From Aquella oligotrophica (GTDB lineage: Bacteria > Pseudomonadota > Gammaproteobacteria > Burkholderiales > UBA11063), in contig NZ_CP024847.1 in NCBI RefSeq assembly GCF_002892535.1, positions 682,001 through 746,000 of the forward strand: 64,000 bases of DNA, in the 5' to 3' direction. Made by a program: the position numbers and the translations under genes. Positions 35,101 through 44,835 of the stretch are shown here, piece by piece. Each line of letters begins with the position of its first letter. Position 1 is the stretch's first letter. Under the pieces are notes generated by a model. That model saw only the letters and a program-made list of their open reading frames with translations. It was not told where the DNA came from and searched no databases.

Positions 35101-35937
35101 ATGAGTCCGTATCAGAATAAAAAAGTATTGCTTGCTTCAATGCATCAAAAAGAGCTAGCCATCCAAGAACCCTTTGAAGAAATTGTTGGCTGTAGGCTTG
35201 AAGTTATCGATAATTTCAATACTGATCAATTTGGAACTTTTAGTGGTGAAGTTGAGCGGGTTTTAACTGCCTATGAAACTCTAAAGCAAAAAGCAATTGT
35301 TGCCGCAGAGCAATATAACTATGATTATGTGATTAGTAGTGAAGGTGCTTTTGGACCCCATCCAAATTACCTACTAGCAAATTCAGATACCGAAATGCTA
35401 TTGTTTTATGATCGTGTGAATGATTATTTTATCAGCGATTATGAAATTAGTATGGAAACTAATCTTGCAGATTATGAGTTTGATCAGCCTAATCATGATT
35501 ATAGTAAATTTCTTGATAAAGTGATGTTTCCATCACATGCCCTGATACTTAAAGCCGAGAATATAGTAATCGCGAAAGGTATTAAAGATCGTGCAACTCT
35601 TGATCAGTTAGTAGCTGAGAATATTCATAAATATGGCAAATTAAAGCTGGAAACTGACATGCGCGCAATGAATAATCCAAGTCGTATGAAAGTGATCAGT
35701 TTGCTTGCTAATAAGCTTGCAAAAAGAGTTATCTCCCACTGCAAGTCATGTGATACTCCAGGGTTTGGTATAACCAGTCTAAGTGGCTATCTACTTTGTG
35801 AATTGTGTGGTTTACCTACCAAAATCAAAAAATATCGTGAACATAAATGCATCAAGTGTGATTACCTTGAAAAAGAAGTAATTGACTTGTCAAAACAGTT
35901 TGCTGATCCAAAATATTGCGACTATTGTAATCCATAA
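35101..35937 (+). CDS. DUF6671 family protein with zinc ribbons
   Basis: The 278-residue protein has an N-terminal domain with AlaSerMetHisGlnLysGluLeuAlaIleGlnGluProPhe (13-26) and SerGluGlyAlaPheGlyProHisPro (81-89), as in DUF6671. The C-terminal 70 residues carry four CxxC motifs (CysLysSerCys, CysGluLeuCys, CysIleLysCys, CysAspTyrCys), which would form two zinc ribbons. The function is not known. It is a single gene between the MarR gene and the convergent nadD. Confidence 0.8.
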   Translation: MSPYQNKKVLLASMHQKELAIQEPFEEIVGCRLEVIDNFNTDQFGTFSGEVERVLTAYETLKQKAIVAAEQYNYDYVISSEGAFGPHPNYLLANSDTEMLLFYDRVNDYFISDYEISMETNLADYEFDQPNHDYSKFLDKVMFPSHALILKAENIVIAKGIKDRATLDQLVAENIHKYGKLKLETDMRAMNNPSRMKVISLLANKLAKRVISHCKSCDTPGFGITSLSGYLLCELCGLPTKIKKYREHKCIKCDYLEKEVIDLSKQFADPKYCDYCNP

Positions 35938-35972
35938 CTGATTGGCAATAAAGCTGCTAGCTGCTGGGAAAT

Positions 35973-36593
35973 TTAATATAATTTTTGCTGTTGAATGTAT
36001 AAGTTGACTGATTCTGGTATCATGTCAGCGATACTATCCAAGTTTTTCTGCTGTTTTCTGATTTGGGTTGAGGAGATATCTACTGGGGTGAAATCAGTGA
36101 TAATTATTTGACCAGCAGGCATATTTTGATTGTAGTTCCTGATGTCTATAAGGCGTTTGATAATTTCGTTATCAAGATTTTCAACTGTATATCCCGGGCG
36201 CATAGCAACAATGAAATTAGTCAGGTTAAATAATTCTTTCCAGTTATCCCACGTTGAGAGGCTAATAAGCGAATCCCCACCAATTATGAAAAAAAAGCTT
36301 TCTTCTTTACCATACTTAGCTCTTAATCGAGAAAGTGTAAGATAGCTTGGGCTATACTCATGGTACTCAGTTTCACTTAAATTTAGTTGGAGTTGTTCCG
36401 GGTACATAGTGACAACTAATCTTAACATTTCCAGTCGTTGCTTCAAACTGGCGACCGGGGCTGGCTTATAATTTGGTGTTCCATTTAATGGCAGTAAATC
36501 AACTTTGCAGTTGAATTTGCTAGCAATGTGTAGTGCCAGCTTAAGATGTCCATTATGAATTGGGTCAAATGTTCCACCAAATAAAATTATCAT
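35973..36593 (-). CDS. nadD: Nicotinate-nucleotide adenylyltransferase
   Basis: The 206-residue protein is a nucleotidyltransferase with GlyGlyThrPheAspProIleHisAsnGlyHis (residues 6-16) and IleSerSerThrGlnIleArg near the end, the two signature motifs. It adenylates nicotinate mononucleotide in NAD synthesis. Its start overlaps the end of purF by four bases. The usual rsfS neighbour is absent. Confidence 0.94.
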   Translation of the reverse strand: MIILFGGTFDPIHNGHLKLALHIASKFNCKVDLLPLNGTPNYKPAPVASLKQRLEMLRLVVTMYPEQLQLNLSETEYHEYSPSYLTLSRLRAKYGKEESFFFIIGGDSLISLSTWDNWKELFNLTNFIVAMRPGYTVENLDNEIIKRLIDIRNYNQNMPAGQIIITDFTPVDISSTQIRKQQKNLDSIADMIPESVNLYIQQQKLY

Positions 36594-38053
36594 GCGTGAA
36601 ATGCACCATTTGCCAGAGAAAGCAAGTATTCATCATCAATATCGTTGGTAATATAATTGCCATCAAAGCACGAAGCCTCAAAGCCCGGAATATCTGGGTT
36701 AATTTCCCTGATTGATTTTTTGAGGTTTTCGAGATCCTGATAAATTACCAGATCAGCACCAATAGCAGTAGCTATCTCACTATCGGTCTTATTATGGGCA
36801 ACGAGAGCATTATAGGCTGGCATATCGATTCCATAAACGCTCGAGAATTTGATTCGTGGTGCAGCTGATGCAAAGTAAATATTTTTAGCTCCAGCATTGC
36901 GAGCAATTTTGATAATTTCTCTTGAGTTGGTTCCTCGAACAATTGATGCATCAACAAGGAGTACATTTTTATTTTTAAATTCAAGCTCAATTGGGCTTAA
37001 CATGCTTTGAACTGTTACCTGTAGTTGTTCTGAATTTTGGGGGTGTGGTTCATTATCTACCAGATGGTTTCTTACAAAACCTTCCTGATATGGTACGCCA
37101 AGCTCCATCGCTAGGCTAATTGCCGCCGGACGAGCAATGTCGGGTACTGGAATGACTACATCAATTTCCAGATTTGGATAATATTCACGTATTGTTTGTG
37201 CCAAATAATGTCCTTGGGCTTTACGTGCTAGTTGAACGGGAACTTCTTCAATGACAGAATCTTGCCGTGCCAGATAGACATATTCAAAAATACAGATATT
37301 TAATACTGGGTTGGGATGGCAGATTTTGCTTTCAAGTTTACCCTCCGCTGTTATGATAATTGCCTCGCCTGGGCTTACATCTCGAATTAGGTCGTAGCCT
37401 GTGCTATTAAGTGTGCAACTTTCTGATGCTAGCATATAGCTAATCGAGTTATCTGCTTCGATCTTTTTACCAAGAACCAGTGGACGAATGCCAAATGGAT
37501 CTCTGAAGCCAACTAAACCATAATCAGCAATCATGCTAACTACTGCGTAACCACCTTTTAGTCGTTGATTCAGGTTCTCAATGGCTTTGAAGATTGCCTG
37601 ATTATCTAATTCATTGTTAATCGTTGATTGCTGTAATTCAAAAGCAAAAGCATTGGTTAGTACTTCTGAATCAGATTTGGTTCTTACATGACGGTGGTTT
37701 TTATGTAAAACTTCTTCTCGTAATTGTTTGGTATTGGTCAAATTACCATTGTGTGCGAGCATAATCCCAAATGGTGAATTTACATAAAATGGATGTGCCT
37801 GTTCAGGATCGTCTGCAGAACCTGCGGTTGGAAATCTTACGTGTCCAATACCAATATTGCCGTGTAGGTAAGAGAGATCATAATTTGAAATGACATCTTT
37901 AATCAGCCCGATACCTTTTTTTAGATACATCAGGTTGCCATCCATGGTTGCCATGCCAGCGGCCTGTTGACCACGATGCTGAACACCTTTTAAAGCATTA
38001 TATAGTAGCTGGTTTACTGGGTGATCAGTAACTATTCCTACAATTCCACACAT
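36590..38053 (-). CDS. purF: Amidophosphoribosyltransferase
   Basis: The 487-residue protein starts MetCysGlyIleValGlyIleVal, where Cys2 becomes the N-terminal glutaminase nucleophile. It has the phosphoribosyl site (LysAsnValLeuLeuValAspAlaSerIleValArgGlyThr) and makes phosphoribosylamine, the first step of purine synthesis. It follows cvpA with a two-base gap. The cvpA–purF pairing is common in proteobacteria. Confidence 0.96.
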   Translation of the reverse strand: MCGIVGIVTDHPVNQLLYNALKGVQHRGQQAAGMATMDGNLMYLKKGIGLIKDVISNYDLSYLHGNIGIGHVRFPTAGSADDPEQAHPFYVNSPFGIMLAHNGNLTNTKQLREEVLHKNHRHVRTKSDSEVLTNAFAFELQQSTINNELDNQAIFKAIENLNQRLKGGYAVVSMIADYGLVGFRDPFGIRPLVLGKKIEADNSISYMLASESCTLNSTGYDLIRDVSPGEAIIITAEGKLESKICHPNPVLNICIFEYVYLARQDSVIEEVPVQLARKAQGHYLAQTIREYYPNLEIDVVIPVPDIARPAAISLAMELGVPYQEGFVRNHLVDNEPHPQNSEQLQVTVQSMLSPIELEFKNKNVLLVDASIVRGTNSREIIKIARNAGAKNIYFASAAPRIKFSSVYGIDMPAYNALVAHNKTDSEIATAIGADLVIYQDLENLKKSIREINPDIPGFEASCFDGNYITNDIDDEYLLSLANGAFHA

Positions 38054-38055
38054 AA

Positions 38056-38616
38056 TTATTTTCCAGACTCTTTAAGTTTATTTGCTTCATGCTCAATTAT
38101 TGTCGTAGCATGTTTGCCAATTTCGTTGTTAAGATTTTCCATATTTTTCGGGATGGCACTGATTATCATATTAACTGCCGGGGTTAAAATTGGTGAAAAC
38201 CATGAACTATTCCAGCCGCGATCTTTATCAATACTAAACATTTCCATTAGAATAACTAATAGGGAACAGATGATTATTCCTCGAACTATACCAAATAACG
38301 CGCCAAGAAGATAATTTAGTCCACTTAATCCACTTTTGGCGATTGCCTTATTAAAGATCATTTTGAGTAGCGTGATTATGATAGCTACGCCTATGAATGA
38401 AATTATATAGGTAATAAGTGAGCGAAATAATTCATTGCTGATTATTTCTGGAATATATCTTTCAATGAGTTCTGCATAATTACGGGTAACAAAAAGTGCT
38501 ATAAACCATGTGCTTATCGAGAGTAATTCGGAAACCCCGCCACGAATGGTAGCTAAGGCTGCAGATATTAGGATTATGGATGCAAATAGAAAATCATAAT
38601 TACTTAAGTGGGGCAT
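38056..38616 (-). CDS. cvpA: CvpA family membrane protein
   Basis: The 186-residue protein has four hydrophobic segments and the family pattern (ArgGlyGlyValSerGluLeuLeuSerIle near 25-34; GlyLeuSerGlyLeuAsnTyrLeuLeuGlyAlaLeuPheGlyIleValArgGly near 95-112). CvpA was found through colicin V production and is linked to envelope stress; its activity is unclear. It lies directly before purF. Confidence 0.92.
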   Translation of the reverse strand: MPHLSNYDFLFASIILISAALATIRGGVSELLSISTWFIALFVTRNYAELIERYIPEIISNELFRSLITYIISFIGVAIIITLLKMIFNKAIAKSGLSGLNYLLGALFGIVRGIIICSLLVILMEMFSIDKDRGWNSSWFSPILTPAVNMIISAIPKNMENLNNEIGKHATTIIEHEANKLKESGK

Positions 38617-38617
38617 T

Positions 38618-39406
38618 TTAGCTACCTGTTACTATTCCAGAGTAGCCTTGTCCGGTTATTTGCTGTAATTTCTGAACTGCATCTTCGCGGCTAAATGGAC
38701 CTGCACGTAAGCGATAGAGTGTTCCATTGTCAGTTTCGATTTCTTGAACCGATGCATTTATTCCTTTACTTGCTAGTACTTGCTGTAATTGATCTGCTTT
38801 ATTTTGGTTTTTTAATGCAGCAAATTGAATGTAACTTTTGCCTAGTCCTTGAGGTTGATTCATCTTTTTACTAGTTGAATTATCTACTAGACCATTTAGG
38901 ATGTCTTCAGGATTTGACTGCTTCGGTTTTGGCTTTTTTGCTGGTGTAGAACTGGGCTTTTTGACAGTTGCTGGAGCTACAGCAGTATCTTGATTTTCTG
39001 TTGTATCATTATTGTTGCGATTAACTACACCAGCTTTGTATCCTGCTCCTTGAGAAGCAGATTTCTTACTGTTCACTGGCGTACTTGCTGCAATTGCAGC
39101 TATTTGATCAATACTTTCATTTTGAGTTTGCATGCTTGCTGGAGCAGATGCATTACTTACATTTGCACTGGCATTATTTTTGACCATCAGTGTTGTCGAA
39201 TTTGTACCACTTGCAGCTTTATTTTTTATTTCAACTACATCTGGGTTGATGGCAATTGGTTTTACTTTTGCAGTAACATTTAGTAAAACAAATAGCGCAA
39301 TCCCAAGAAGAATTATACTGCCGATAAGGCGCTGTCTTGATTTGCGCTTTGCCTCTTCTGTAATTTTTATAATATTGCTTTTATTGTGCGTATACTTTGG
39401 TTGCAT
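38618..39406 (-). CDS. SPOR-domain (DedD/FtsN-like) cell-division protein
   Basis: The 262-residue protein has one membrane segment (about 25-44), a low-complexity Ala/Ser/Asn/Lys/Pro linker (about 60-185) and a C-terminal SPOR domain starting GlyLysSerTyrIleGlnPheAlaAlaLeu. SPOR domains bind denuded peptidoglycan at the septum. The position between folC and cvpA is that of dedD in many proteobacteria. Confidence 0.88.
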   Translation of the reverse strand: MQPKYTHNKSNIIKITEEAKRKSRQRLIGSIILLGIALFVLLNVTAKVKPIAINPDVVEIKNKAASGTNSTTLMVKNNASANVSNASAPASMQTQNESIDQIAAIAASTPVNSKKSASQGAGYKAGVVNRNNNDTTENQDTAVAPATVKKPSSTPAKKPKPKQSNPEDILNGLVDNSTSKKMNQPQGLGKSYIQFAALKNQNKADQLQQVLASKGINASVQEIETDNGTLYRLRAGPFSREDAVQKLQQITGQGYSGIVTGS

Positions 39407-39445
39407 TTGTTTTATTCTTTTTTTGTAATTGAAAGTAACTTATAA

Positions 39446-40698
39446 CTAGCTTTTTATGATTTTATATGCTGATTCTACAACCAAGAATGAACCAAAACAA
39501 ACTAGTCGGTCTTCCTTTTCAAGTTGTGAATAAGCCTTATTTACTGCCATACTAATATCATCAAAGCATTCAATCTGTGATGGCTTATAGCCATTTTTAA
39601 GCAGAAAATCCCTGATTTCATTAATTTCAGAGCTTCTGTCGTTTGGTATCCTAGCCAAATACCAGTGATCAAATTTATCACCAATAATTCTTAGTGCCTG
39701 TTGCCAATCTTTATCTTTGGCACAGCCAAAAACAGCCAAATTATGTTTGGTAAAGGGTAATTTTAGCATATTTTGTAAGAGCATCTCAATTGCTTGCGGA
39801 TTATGTGCAGTATCAAGCACAATTTGGGGGTGCCAGGTAAAACTTGAAATCTGCCGATCAATGATGTTTGTAATAAACCTGATTTTATTTGCCCTAGATT
39901 TACTGGGAATCTATTCCGGATATTATTTAATATTGCAATACTAAGAGCTGCATTATTTAGCTGCTCATTCCCACGCAAACTTGGCATCGGTAGTCCATAA
40001 TAGCAAAGTGATTCTGATATGAAATCCCAGCTGATTTGTTGCCTGTTATAGCTAAAATCGCGATTAATAATCTGTAGTTTGGCATTTATTGACTGTGCAT
40101 ATTTAATTACTGACTCAGGAATATTACTTCCTGCGATTAATGCTGGTTGGTTGCTTCTGAAAATGCCAGCCTTATTTAATCCGATTTCTTCGATGCTATT
40201 ACCAAGTAATTCACAGTGATCCATCCCAATTGAGCTGATAGCTGAGATACTGGGGGTGAAAATATTGGTCGCATCATTAAGTCCACCAATACCAACTTCG
40301 ACAATTGCTATATCAACCTTATGTTCACTAAAAATTAAATGGCTGGCGAGAACAAATGATTTAAATAATCCAAGATTTTTTTCACTTGCAGCTATAACCT
40401 GCGAAAGAGTATCTTCAAGTTCGCTATCACTTACTGGGTTATTATTGAGACAGATTCTTTCATTATAGTCAAATACATGTGGTGAAGTAAATGTGCCAAC
40501 CTTGTAGCCTGCATTACTAAGTATTGTTGTTAAAAAGGCACAGGTTGAACCTTTGCCATTTGTGCCACCAATGAGTACGATTGGATACTGAGGGGTAATT
40601 CTCAGCTTTTCTGCAATCTGTTTGACTTCTGATAGTGGTGCACTATAGTTATCTGTTGCAAGGAGTTTGTCAATTAGTTGCTGCTTGTCGGCTGCCAT
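39446..40698 (-). pseudogene. folC: Folylpolyglutamate/dihydrofolate synthase with a one-base frameshift
   Basis: Two frames together encode FolC. The first (from 40698) has the P-loop GlyGlyThrAsnGlyLysGlySerThr and SerProHisValPheAspTyrAsnGluArg, and runs to about 39830. The second (down to 39446) begins AspThrAlaHisAsnProGlnAla, the next conserved FolC motif. The break is at a five-G run (39826-39830, C5 on the coding strand). Adding one C gives GlyThrProGlnIleValLeuAspThrAlaHisAsnPro and a protein of about 417 residues, the normal length. As folC is normally essential, a sequence error or tRNA slippage on the C run is as likely as true inactivation. Confidence 0.9.
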
Positions 40699-41099
40699 TT
40701 GATATGTCTTCTTAGAGCTTTATATTTTGTTACAGGGATATTATTAAATGCTATTAATAGGTATCTTGTTTTTTTGGTAGCGGTTTTAATTCCGATAATT
40801 GTACAAAAATAGCTAAGAGTAGTTATTTTTACAATGTCATATAATTCGGTGCGATTGTTTTCCCAGACAATGGCATTGTTGATGGCTAAAAGCAGGTCAA
40901 TTTTTTCGGGATGATAGAAATAATATTGATAAGCAATAATCAATAGCCAAAGCATGAGTACCGTCACCAGCAGTAGCTTATACCAGTTCATTATGTTTGC
41001 GGCTGAAGCCATAAGTATAATTATAGATACTATAGCAAAAAAAACTAACCAGTTAGATTTACGTTTAGTAATCGAGATGCTTAATAGCTCATCTGACAT
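40674..41099 (-). CDS. Small two-helix membrane protein (YgfX-like topology)
   Basis: The 141-residue protein has a basic start, two adjacent membrane helices (about 18-37 and 40-60) and a C-terminal cytoplasmic part ending ValThrLysTyrLysAlaLeuArgArgHisIleLysTrp. The layout recalls YgfX/CptA-type proteins, but motif similarity is weak. It overlaps folC by 25 bases, so it is in the same operon. The function is unknown. Confidence 0.65.
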   Translation of the reverse strand: MSDELLSISITKRKSNWLVFFAIVSIIILMASAANIMNWYKLLLVTVLMLWLLIIAYQYYFYHPEKIDLLLAINNAIVWENNRTELYDIVKITTLSYFCTIIGIKTATKKTRYLLIAFNNIPVTKYKALRRHIKWQPTSSN

Positions 41100-41150
41100 A
41101 TAGGGTTTATACTTAAAAAGTTTGATGTTACAAAATTAGCCGATTAACAT

Positions 41151-41296
41151 TAGAGTTCTTTCATAACCCATTATTTCATTCTTAGACTAGGAATAAGGAC
41201 TTTGAGAAACGGAGTGTACACTTAAGTACATGAATATCGCAGAAGTCCTTATGACAACGTACCAGAGTTAAAGAAGCAAGTTAGGAAAGAGGTCTA
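41151..41296 (-). repeat. Fold-back MITE-like element, copy 3 (inverted, diverged)
   Basis: This 146-bp copy lies in the opposite orientation to copies 1 and 2. Its outer arm reads TAGACCTCTTTCCTAAC on the minus strand. The inner arms are ATAAGGACTT and AAGTCCTTAT, against ATAAAGACTT and AAGTCTTTAT in copy 1: one A-T pair has become G-C on both sides. The apex GTACTTAAGTGTAC is more palindromic than in the other copies. It lies between two minus-strand genes. Confidence 0.85.
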
Positions 41297-41357
41297 TTAA
41301 GTCCGGACGAGTCTTATTATATTTTTATCTCTAGTTCTTAAGCTAGGTTACAATTAT

Positions 41358-41744
41358 TTAGTGAACTGTTTCAGGTGAATCATCCTCTACATCTGACTCT
41401 GTTTCCACACCATTGTCTTCAGTTAGATCTATAAGTGTTGGTGAAATTTCGATGTCAAACCATTCCCAAAACATTTTTAGACTTAGTTCATTAGGCCAGG
41501 TATTCTGATCTTCAGACCATGAGGCTAATTCAAGGTGAAATAATGCTTCAAAGTTATCGTCAACGTAGCTGATGCCATCTTCAATTGCATCTACTTCGGG
41601 TATTAGATATGAATTACAGTCAATTCGGATACTTTCGAGTGTTAACATTGTTCCTTCACTAATTGCAAGACTTGAATTTATCCAGTCAAGTAAAGGTTGT
41701 TTTGGCTTTATTACTACTATTGATCTCTCAACCACATAAAACAT
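41358..41744 (-). CDS. Conserved acidic hypothetical protein
   Basis: The 128-residue protein begins ValValGluArgSerIleValValIleLysProLysGlnProLeuLeuAspTrp and contains ThrTrpProAsnGluLeuSerLeuLysMetPheTrpGluTrpPheAsp, then a strongly acidic tail. I recall similar uncharacterised proteins in proteobacteria but no defined function. There is no signal peptide or membrane segment. It stands alone upstream of the divergent ppk1 gene. Confidence 0.75.
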   Translation of the reverse strand: MFYVVERSIVVIKPKQPLLDWINSSLAISEGTMLTLESIRIDCNSYLIPEVDAIEDGISYVDDNFEALFHLELASWSEDQNTWPNELSLKMFWEWFDIEISPTLIDLTEDNGVETESDVEDDSPETVH

Positions 41745-42002
41745 TATTAATCATTCCTTTTACTGTTTAGAAAGCGATTATAGCTGATTTTTAGCTAATT
41801 GCTTATATTAATATCAGGTTGGCATTGCTAATGATCTGATATGCAGTCATTATTGCAGCTGTTCTTCGGGTTGCTTCATGTTGAGGCTGTTACACTAAGG
41901 AGTGTTTACATTTTAAGGTAATTATGTATAAGATTATGTTAAAATTGGGGAGCTGCGTAATGTGCTAAGGTAGCAATTACTATCTGTTAATTTTACAATA
42001 CA

Positions 42003-44306
42003 ATGTATAAGTTTTTGCCTATGACTACTATAAATATCCTCAACGATCGCGAAGTTATGCTTAACCGGGAACTTGGACTGATTCAGTTTTATCGCCGGGT
42101 TTTAGCGCAAGTGCTTGATGTTAATGTGCCATTACTTGAACGGCTACGTTATCTTTGTATTGTTACCAAGAACTGCGATGAATTGTTTGAAGTGCGAGTT
42201 GCTAGATTACTAAAATGGGAAAAAGAGCAACCAACCAAACTGCTCGCCGATGGTTTGAAGGTTACTGAAGCGTTGGCGCTTATTCGTAGTGAAGTGTACA
42301 AGTTATATAGTGATATTTACTCTATTTATCATAATACGATGATTCCTGCCTTAAATAAACAGGATATTTTTATCTTACAGGCAAGAAACTGGAATAAAGA
42401 ACAGCAAAAATGGGCATATAACTATTTTATTAATGAATTAAAACCAGTTCTTACTCCTATAAGCATTGACCCATCACATCCATTTCCCCGAGTGCCGAAT
42501 AAAAGCTTACATTTTGCAGTTGAATTGGATGGTAAGGATCAGTTTGGGCGTGAATCAAAGATTGCCATTGTTGAGGCACCGCGGATTTTACCGCGGGTTA
42601 TTGCATTACCGCCAGAATTATCTGGTAATAAGCATGTTTTTATCCTGTTACAAGATATTATTAGCCAGCATGTAAATGAGTTCTTTTATGGAATGGTAGT
42701 AAGGGGCTGTTATCCATTCAGGGTTACTAGAGCCGCGGACATAAATGTTAACTCTGATCAGAAAAATTTACGCCATGCCGTTACGCGAGAGTTATTAAAA
42801 CGTAAATATGCTGAATGTTCAAGGATTGAACTAGATGTTTCGAACGGTCAGCCAGAAGACAAATTTACCGATATACTACTAAAACAATTTAATTTGAGTA
42901 AACCCGATTTATATTGGGTTAACGGTCCAGTTAATTTATCTCGATTGTCAGAAGTTGCTAATCTGGTAGATAATGATAGCCTTAAATTTACACCTTATAA
43001 TCCTGGGTTGCCTAAAGAATTGGTCTCTGAGCCAGATATTTTTAAGGCGATGACCAAAACAGATATTTTATTACATACTCCATATCAGTCCTTTGATCCT
43101 GTAGTAGAATTAACTCGTCGCGCGGCAGAGGATCCGAATGTACTTGCTGTTAAAATGACAGTATATCGAACTGGGAATGACTCCGAACTTGTGCAGAATT
43201 TGATTAAAGCAGCCCGTGCGGGTAAACAGGTGGTTGCTTCGATAGAGCTATTTGCACGCTTTGATGAGGAAGCCAATGTTGAATTGGCAAATCAGCTTGA
43301 AGAGGCTGGTGCGCACGTGGTTTATGGAGTTATGGGCTACAAAGTTCATGCAAAGATGCTGACGATTATTCGCAAAGAAGGTCAGCAACTAAGACATTAT
43401 GTTCATCTTGGTACTGGTAATTATCACCAAACAACTGCAAAAATTTATACTGACTTCGGTTTACTAACTACAAATAAGGAAATCGCCCGTGACGTTGACA
43501 ATATTTTTAGTCAGATAACTGGTGTAGGAAAGGCAGGGGTTTTAGGGGTATTATTTCAATCTCCATTTACTCTTCATGATATGGTTATGAAGGCAATTGA
43601 GCGTGAAACCTTTAATGCATTAAGTGGCAAGAAGGCAGAAATAATTGCCAAAATGAATTCACTAGTTGAAAATCAAATAATTCGTGCGTTATACCGGGCA
43701 TCACAAGCTGGTGTTAAAATTACGCTGATTGTTCGCGGAGCATGTTCATTACGCCCTTTAATACCCGGAATTTCAGATAATATTACTGTACGGTCGGTAG
43801 TTGGTCGGTTTCTTGAACATCATCGGGTTTTTTATTTTTACGATTCTGGGAACGAAGATGTTTTTATTGCCTCTGCTGATTGGATGAAACGCAATTTCTT
43901 TAAACGAGTCGAAACTTGTATCCCGATTTTAAATGATAAGATCAAACGGCGGATAATTGACGAGAGCTTGAAGCTTTATATGCAGGATAATGTGAATTCA
44001 TGGCATATGAATGCCGATGGTAGCTATTCACCAGTTGAACAGACTGGTAAGCGGATTTGTGCCCAAGAATTTTTGATGGATAAGTTGGGTGTTCCCATCT
44101 TTAAGGAAACTTTAGCTATGCAGCTTACCCAACAGGTAGAAGCCTTACGAGCTAATAGTAAAGCTCCGGTGCCTTCAGTGAAAAAAGATTCTGCTATGGT
44201 TACCACCACCCCGCGAAAGCGTAACTCTCGAGCTACAGCTAATGAAAAGCCAGCTGAAAAAACTACTCCTAAGCCACGTTTGAAAAAGCCGATTATTAAA
44301 GGTTAA
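42003..44306 (+). CDS. ppk1: Polyphosphate kinase 1
   Basis: The 767-residue protein is the four-domain PPK1. The N-terminal domain has LeuAsnArgGluLeuGlyLeuIleGlnPhe, and the catalytic part has ArgThrGlyAsnAspSerGlu, TyrLysValHisAlaLys and GlyThrGlyAsnTyrHisGlnThrThrAlaLys, where the histidine of HisAlaLys is the likely phosphoenzyme site. It makes polyphosphate from ATP. A Ser/Pro/Lys-rich tail of about 55 residues extends beyond the usual end. An ATG at 42021 (MetThrThrIleAsnIle) is an equally good start; neither has a clear ribosome binding site. Confidence 0.95.
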   Translation: MYKFLPMTTINILNDREVMLNRELGLIQFYRRVLAQVLDVNVPLLERLRYLCIVTKNCDELFEVRVARLLKWEKEQPTKLLADGLKVTEALALIRSEVYKLYSDIYSIYHNTMIPALNKQDIFILQARNWNKEQQKWAYNYFINELKPVLTPISIDPSHPFPRVPNKSLHFAVELDGKDQFGRESKIAIVEAPRILPRVIALPPELSGNKHVFILLQDIISQHVNEFFYGMVVRGCYPFRVTRAADINVNSDQKNLRHAVTRELLKRKYAECSRIELDVSNGQPEDKFTDILLKQFNLSKPDLYWVNGPVNLSRLSEVANLVDNDSLKFTPYNPGLPKELVSEPDIFKAMTKTDILLHTPYQSFDPVVELTRRAAEDPNVLAVKMTVYRTGNDSELVQNLIKAARAGKQVVASIELFARFDEEANVELANQLEEAGAHVVYGVMGYKVHAKMLTIIRKEGQQLRHYVHLGTGNYHQTTAKIYTDFGLLTTNKEIARDVDNIFSQITGVGKAGVLGVLFQSPFTLHDMVMKAIERETFNALSGKKAEIIAKMNSLVENQIIRALYRASQAGVKITLIVRGACSLRPLIPGISDNITVRSVVGRFLEHHRVFYFYDSGNEDVFIASADWMKRNFFKRVETCIPILNDKIKRRIIDESLKLYMQDNVNSWHMNADGSYSPVEQTGKRICAQEFLMDKLGVPIFKETLAMQLTQQVEALRANSKAPVPSVKKDSAMVTTTPRKRNSRATANEKPAEKTTPKPRLKKPIIKG

Positions 44307-44307
44307 C

Positions 44308-44835
44308 ATGTTAAAAAATTTACTATTATTGTCGTTTATTTTTATTTTAGCCGCCTGCGGTTTTCATTTGCGTGGTGTTGCTGGTAGTTATAGTTTTCCT
44401 TTTAAAACAGTGTTTTTGAATTGTGATACTCCTGTTATTTGTCCTGGTTTGAAAAATACGATCAAGGCAGAGTCTCTGACCATGCTTGTAACGAATAAGG
44501 AAAGTGCTGAAGTGGTTATTAGTGTTAGTAATGAACAAACTAGTCGTGATACACTCGATTTTAATAGTGTTGGTCAAATTGCTAGTTATATCCTTACATA
44601 CCGTGTCACAGCTCGTATTTATAATTTGCAGGGTGATCAGCTTGGTAATGATATTATAGTACAAAATCAGCAGGTTATGGCATATAATAATAGTTTAATT
44701 CTGTCATCACAGCAGCAGGAAGAAAATACTTGGGATCAGCTCCATCAGAATGTTATTAATGCACTTATACGCAGGATCGTGTATTTTCATGACGCACCAT
44801 TAGTTTCCCCAGCTTATGCCTCAGAATCTCGTTAG
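44308..44835 (+). CDS. lptE: LPS-assembly lipoprotein LptE
   Basis: The 175-residue protein has a lipoprotein signal with LeuAlaAlaCys (Cys17) followed by GlyPheHisLeuArgGly, the hallmark of LptE. LptE plugs the LptD barrel in the outer membrane and helps deliver lipopolysaccharide. It overlaps holA by 20 bases, an order shared with many beta- and gammaproteobacteria. It implies an LPS-bearing outer membrane. Confidence 0.93.
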   Translation: MLKNLLLLSFIFILAACGFHLRGVAGSYSFPFKTVFLNCDTPVICPGLKNTIKAESLTMLVTNKESAEVVISVSNEQTSRDTLDFNSVGQIASYILTYRVTARIYNLQGDQLGNDIIVQNQQVMAYNNSLILSSQQQEENTWDQLHQNVINALIRRIVYFHDAPLVSPAYASESR

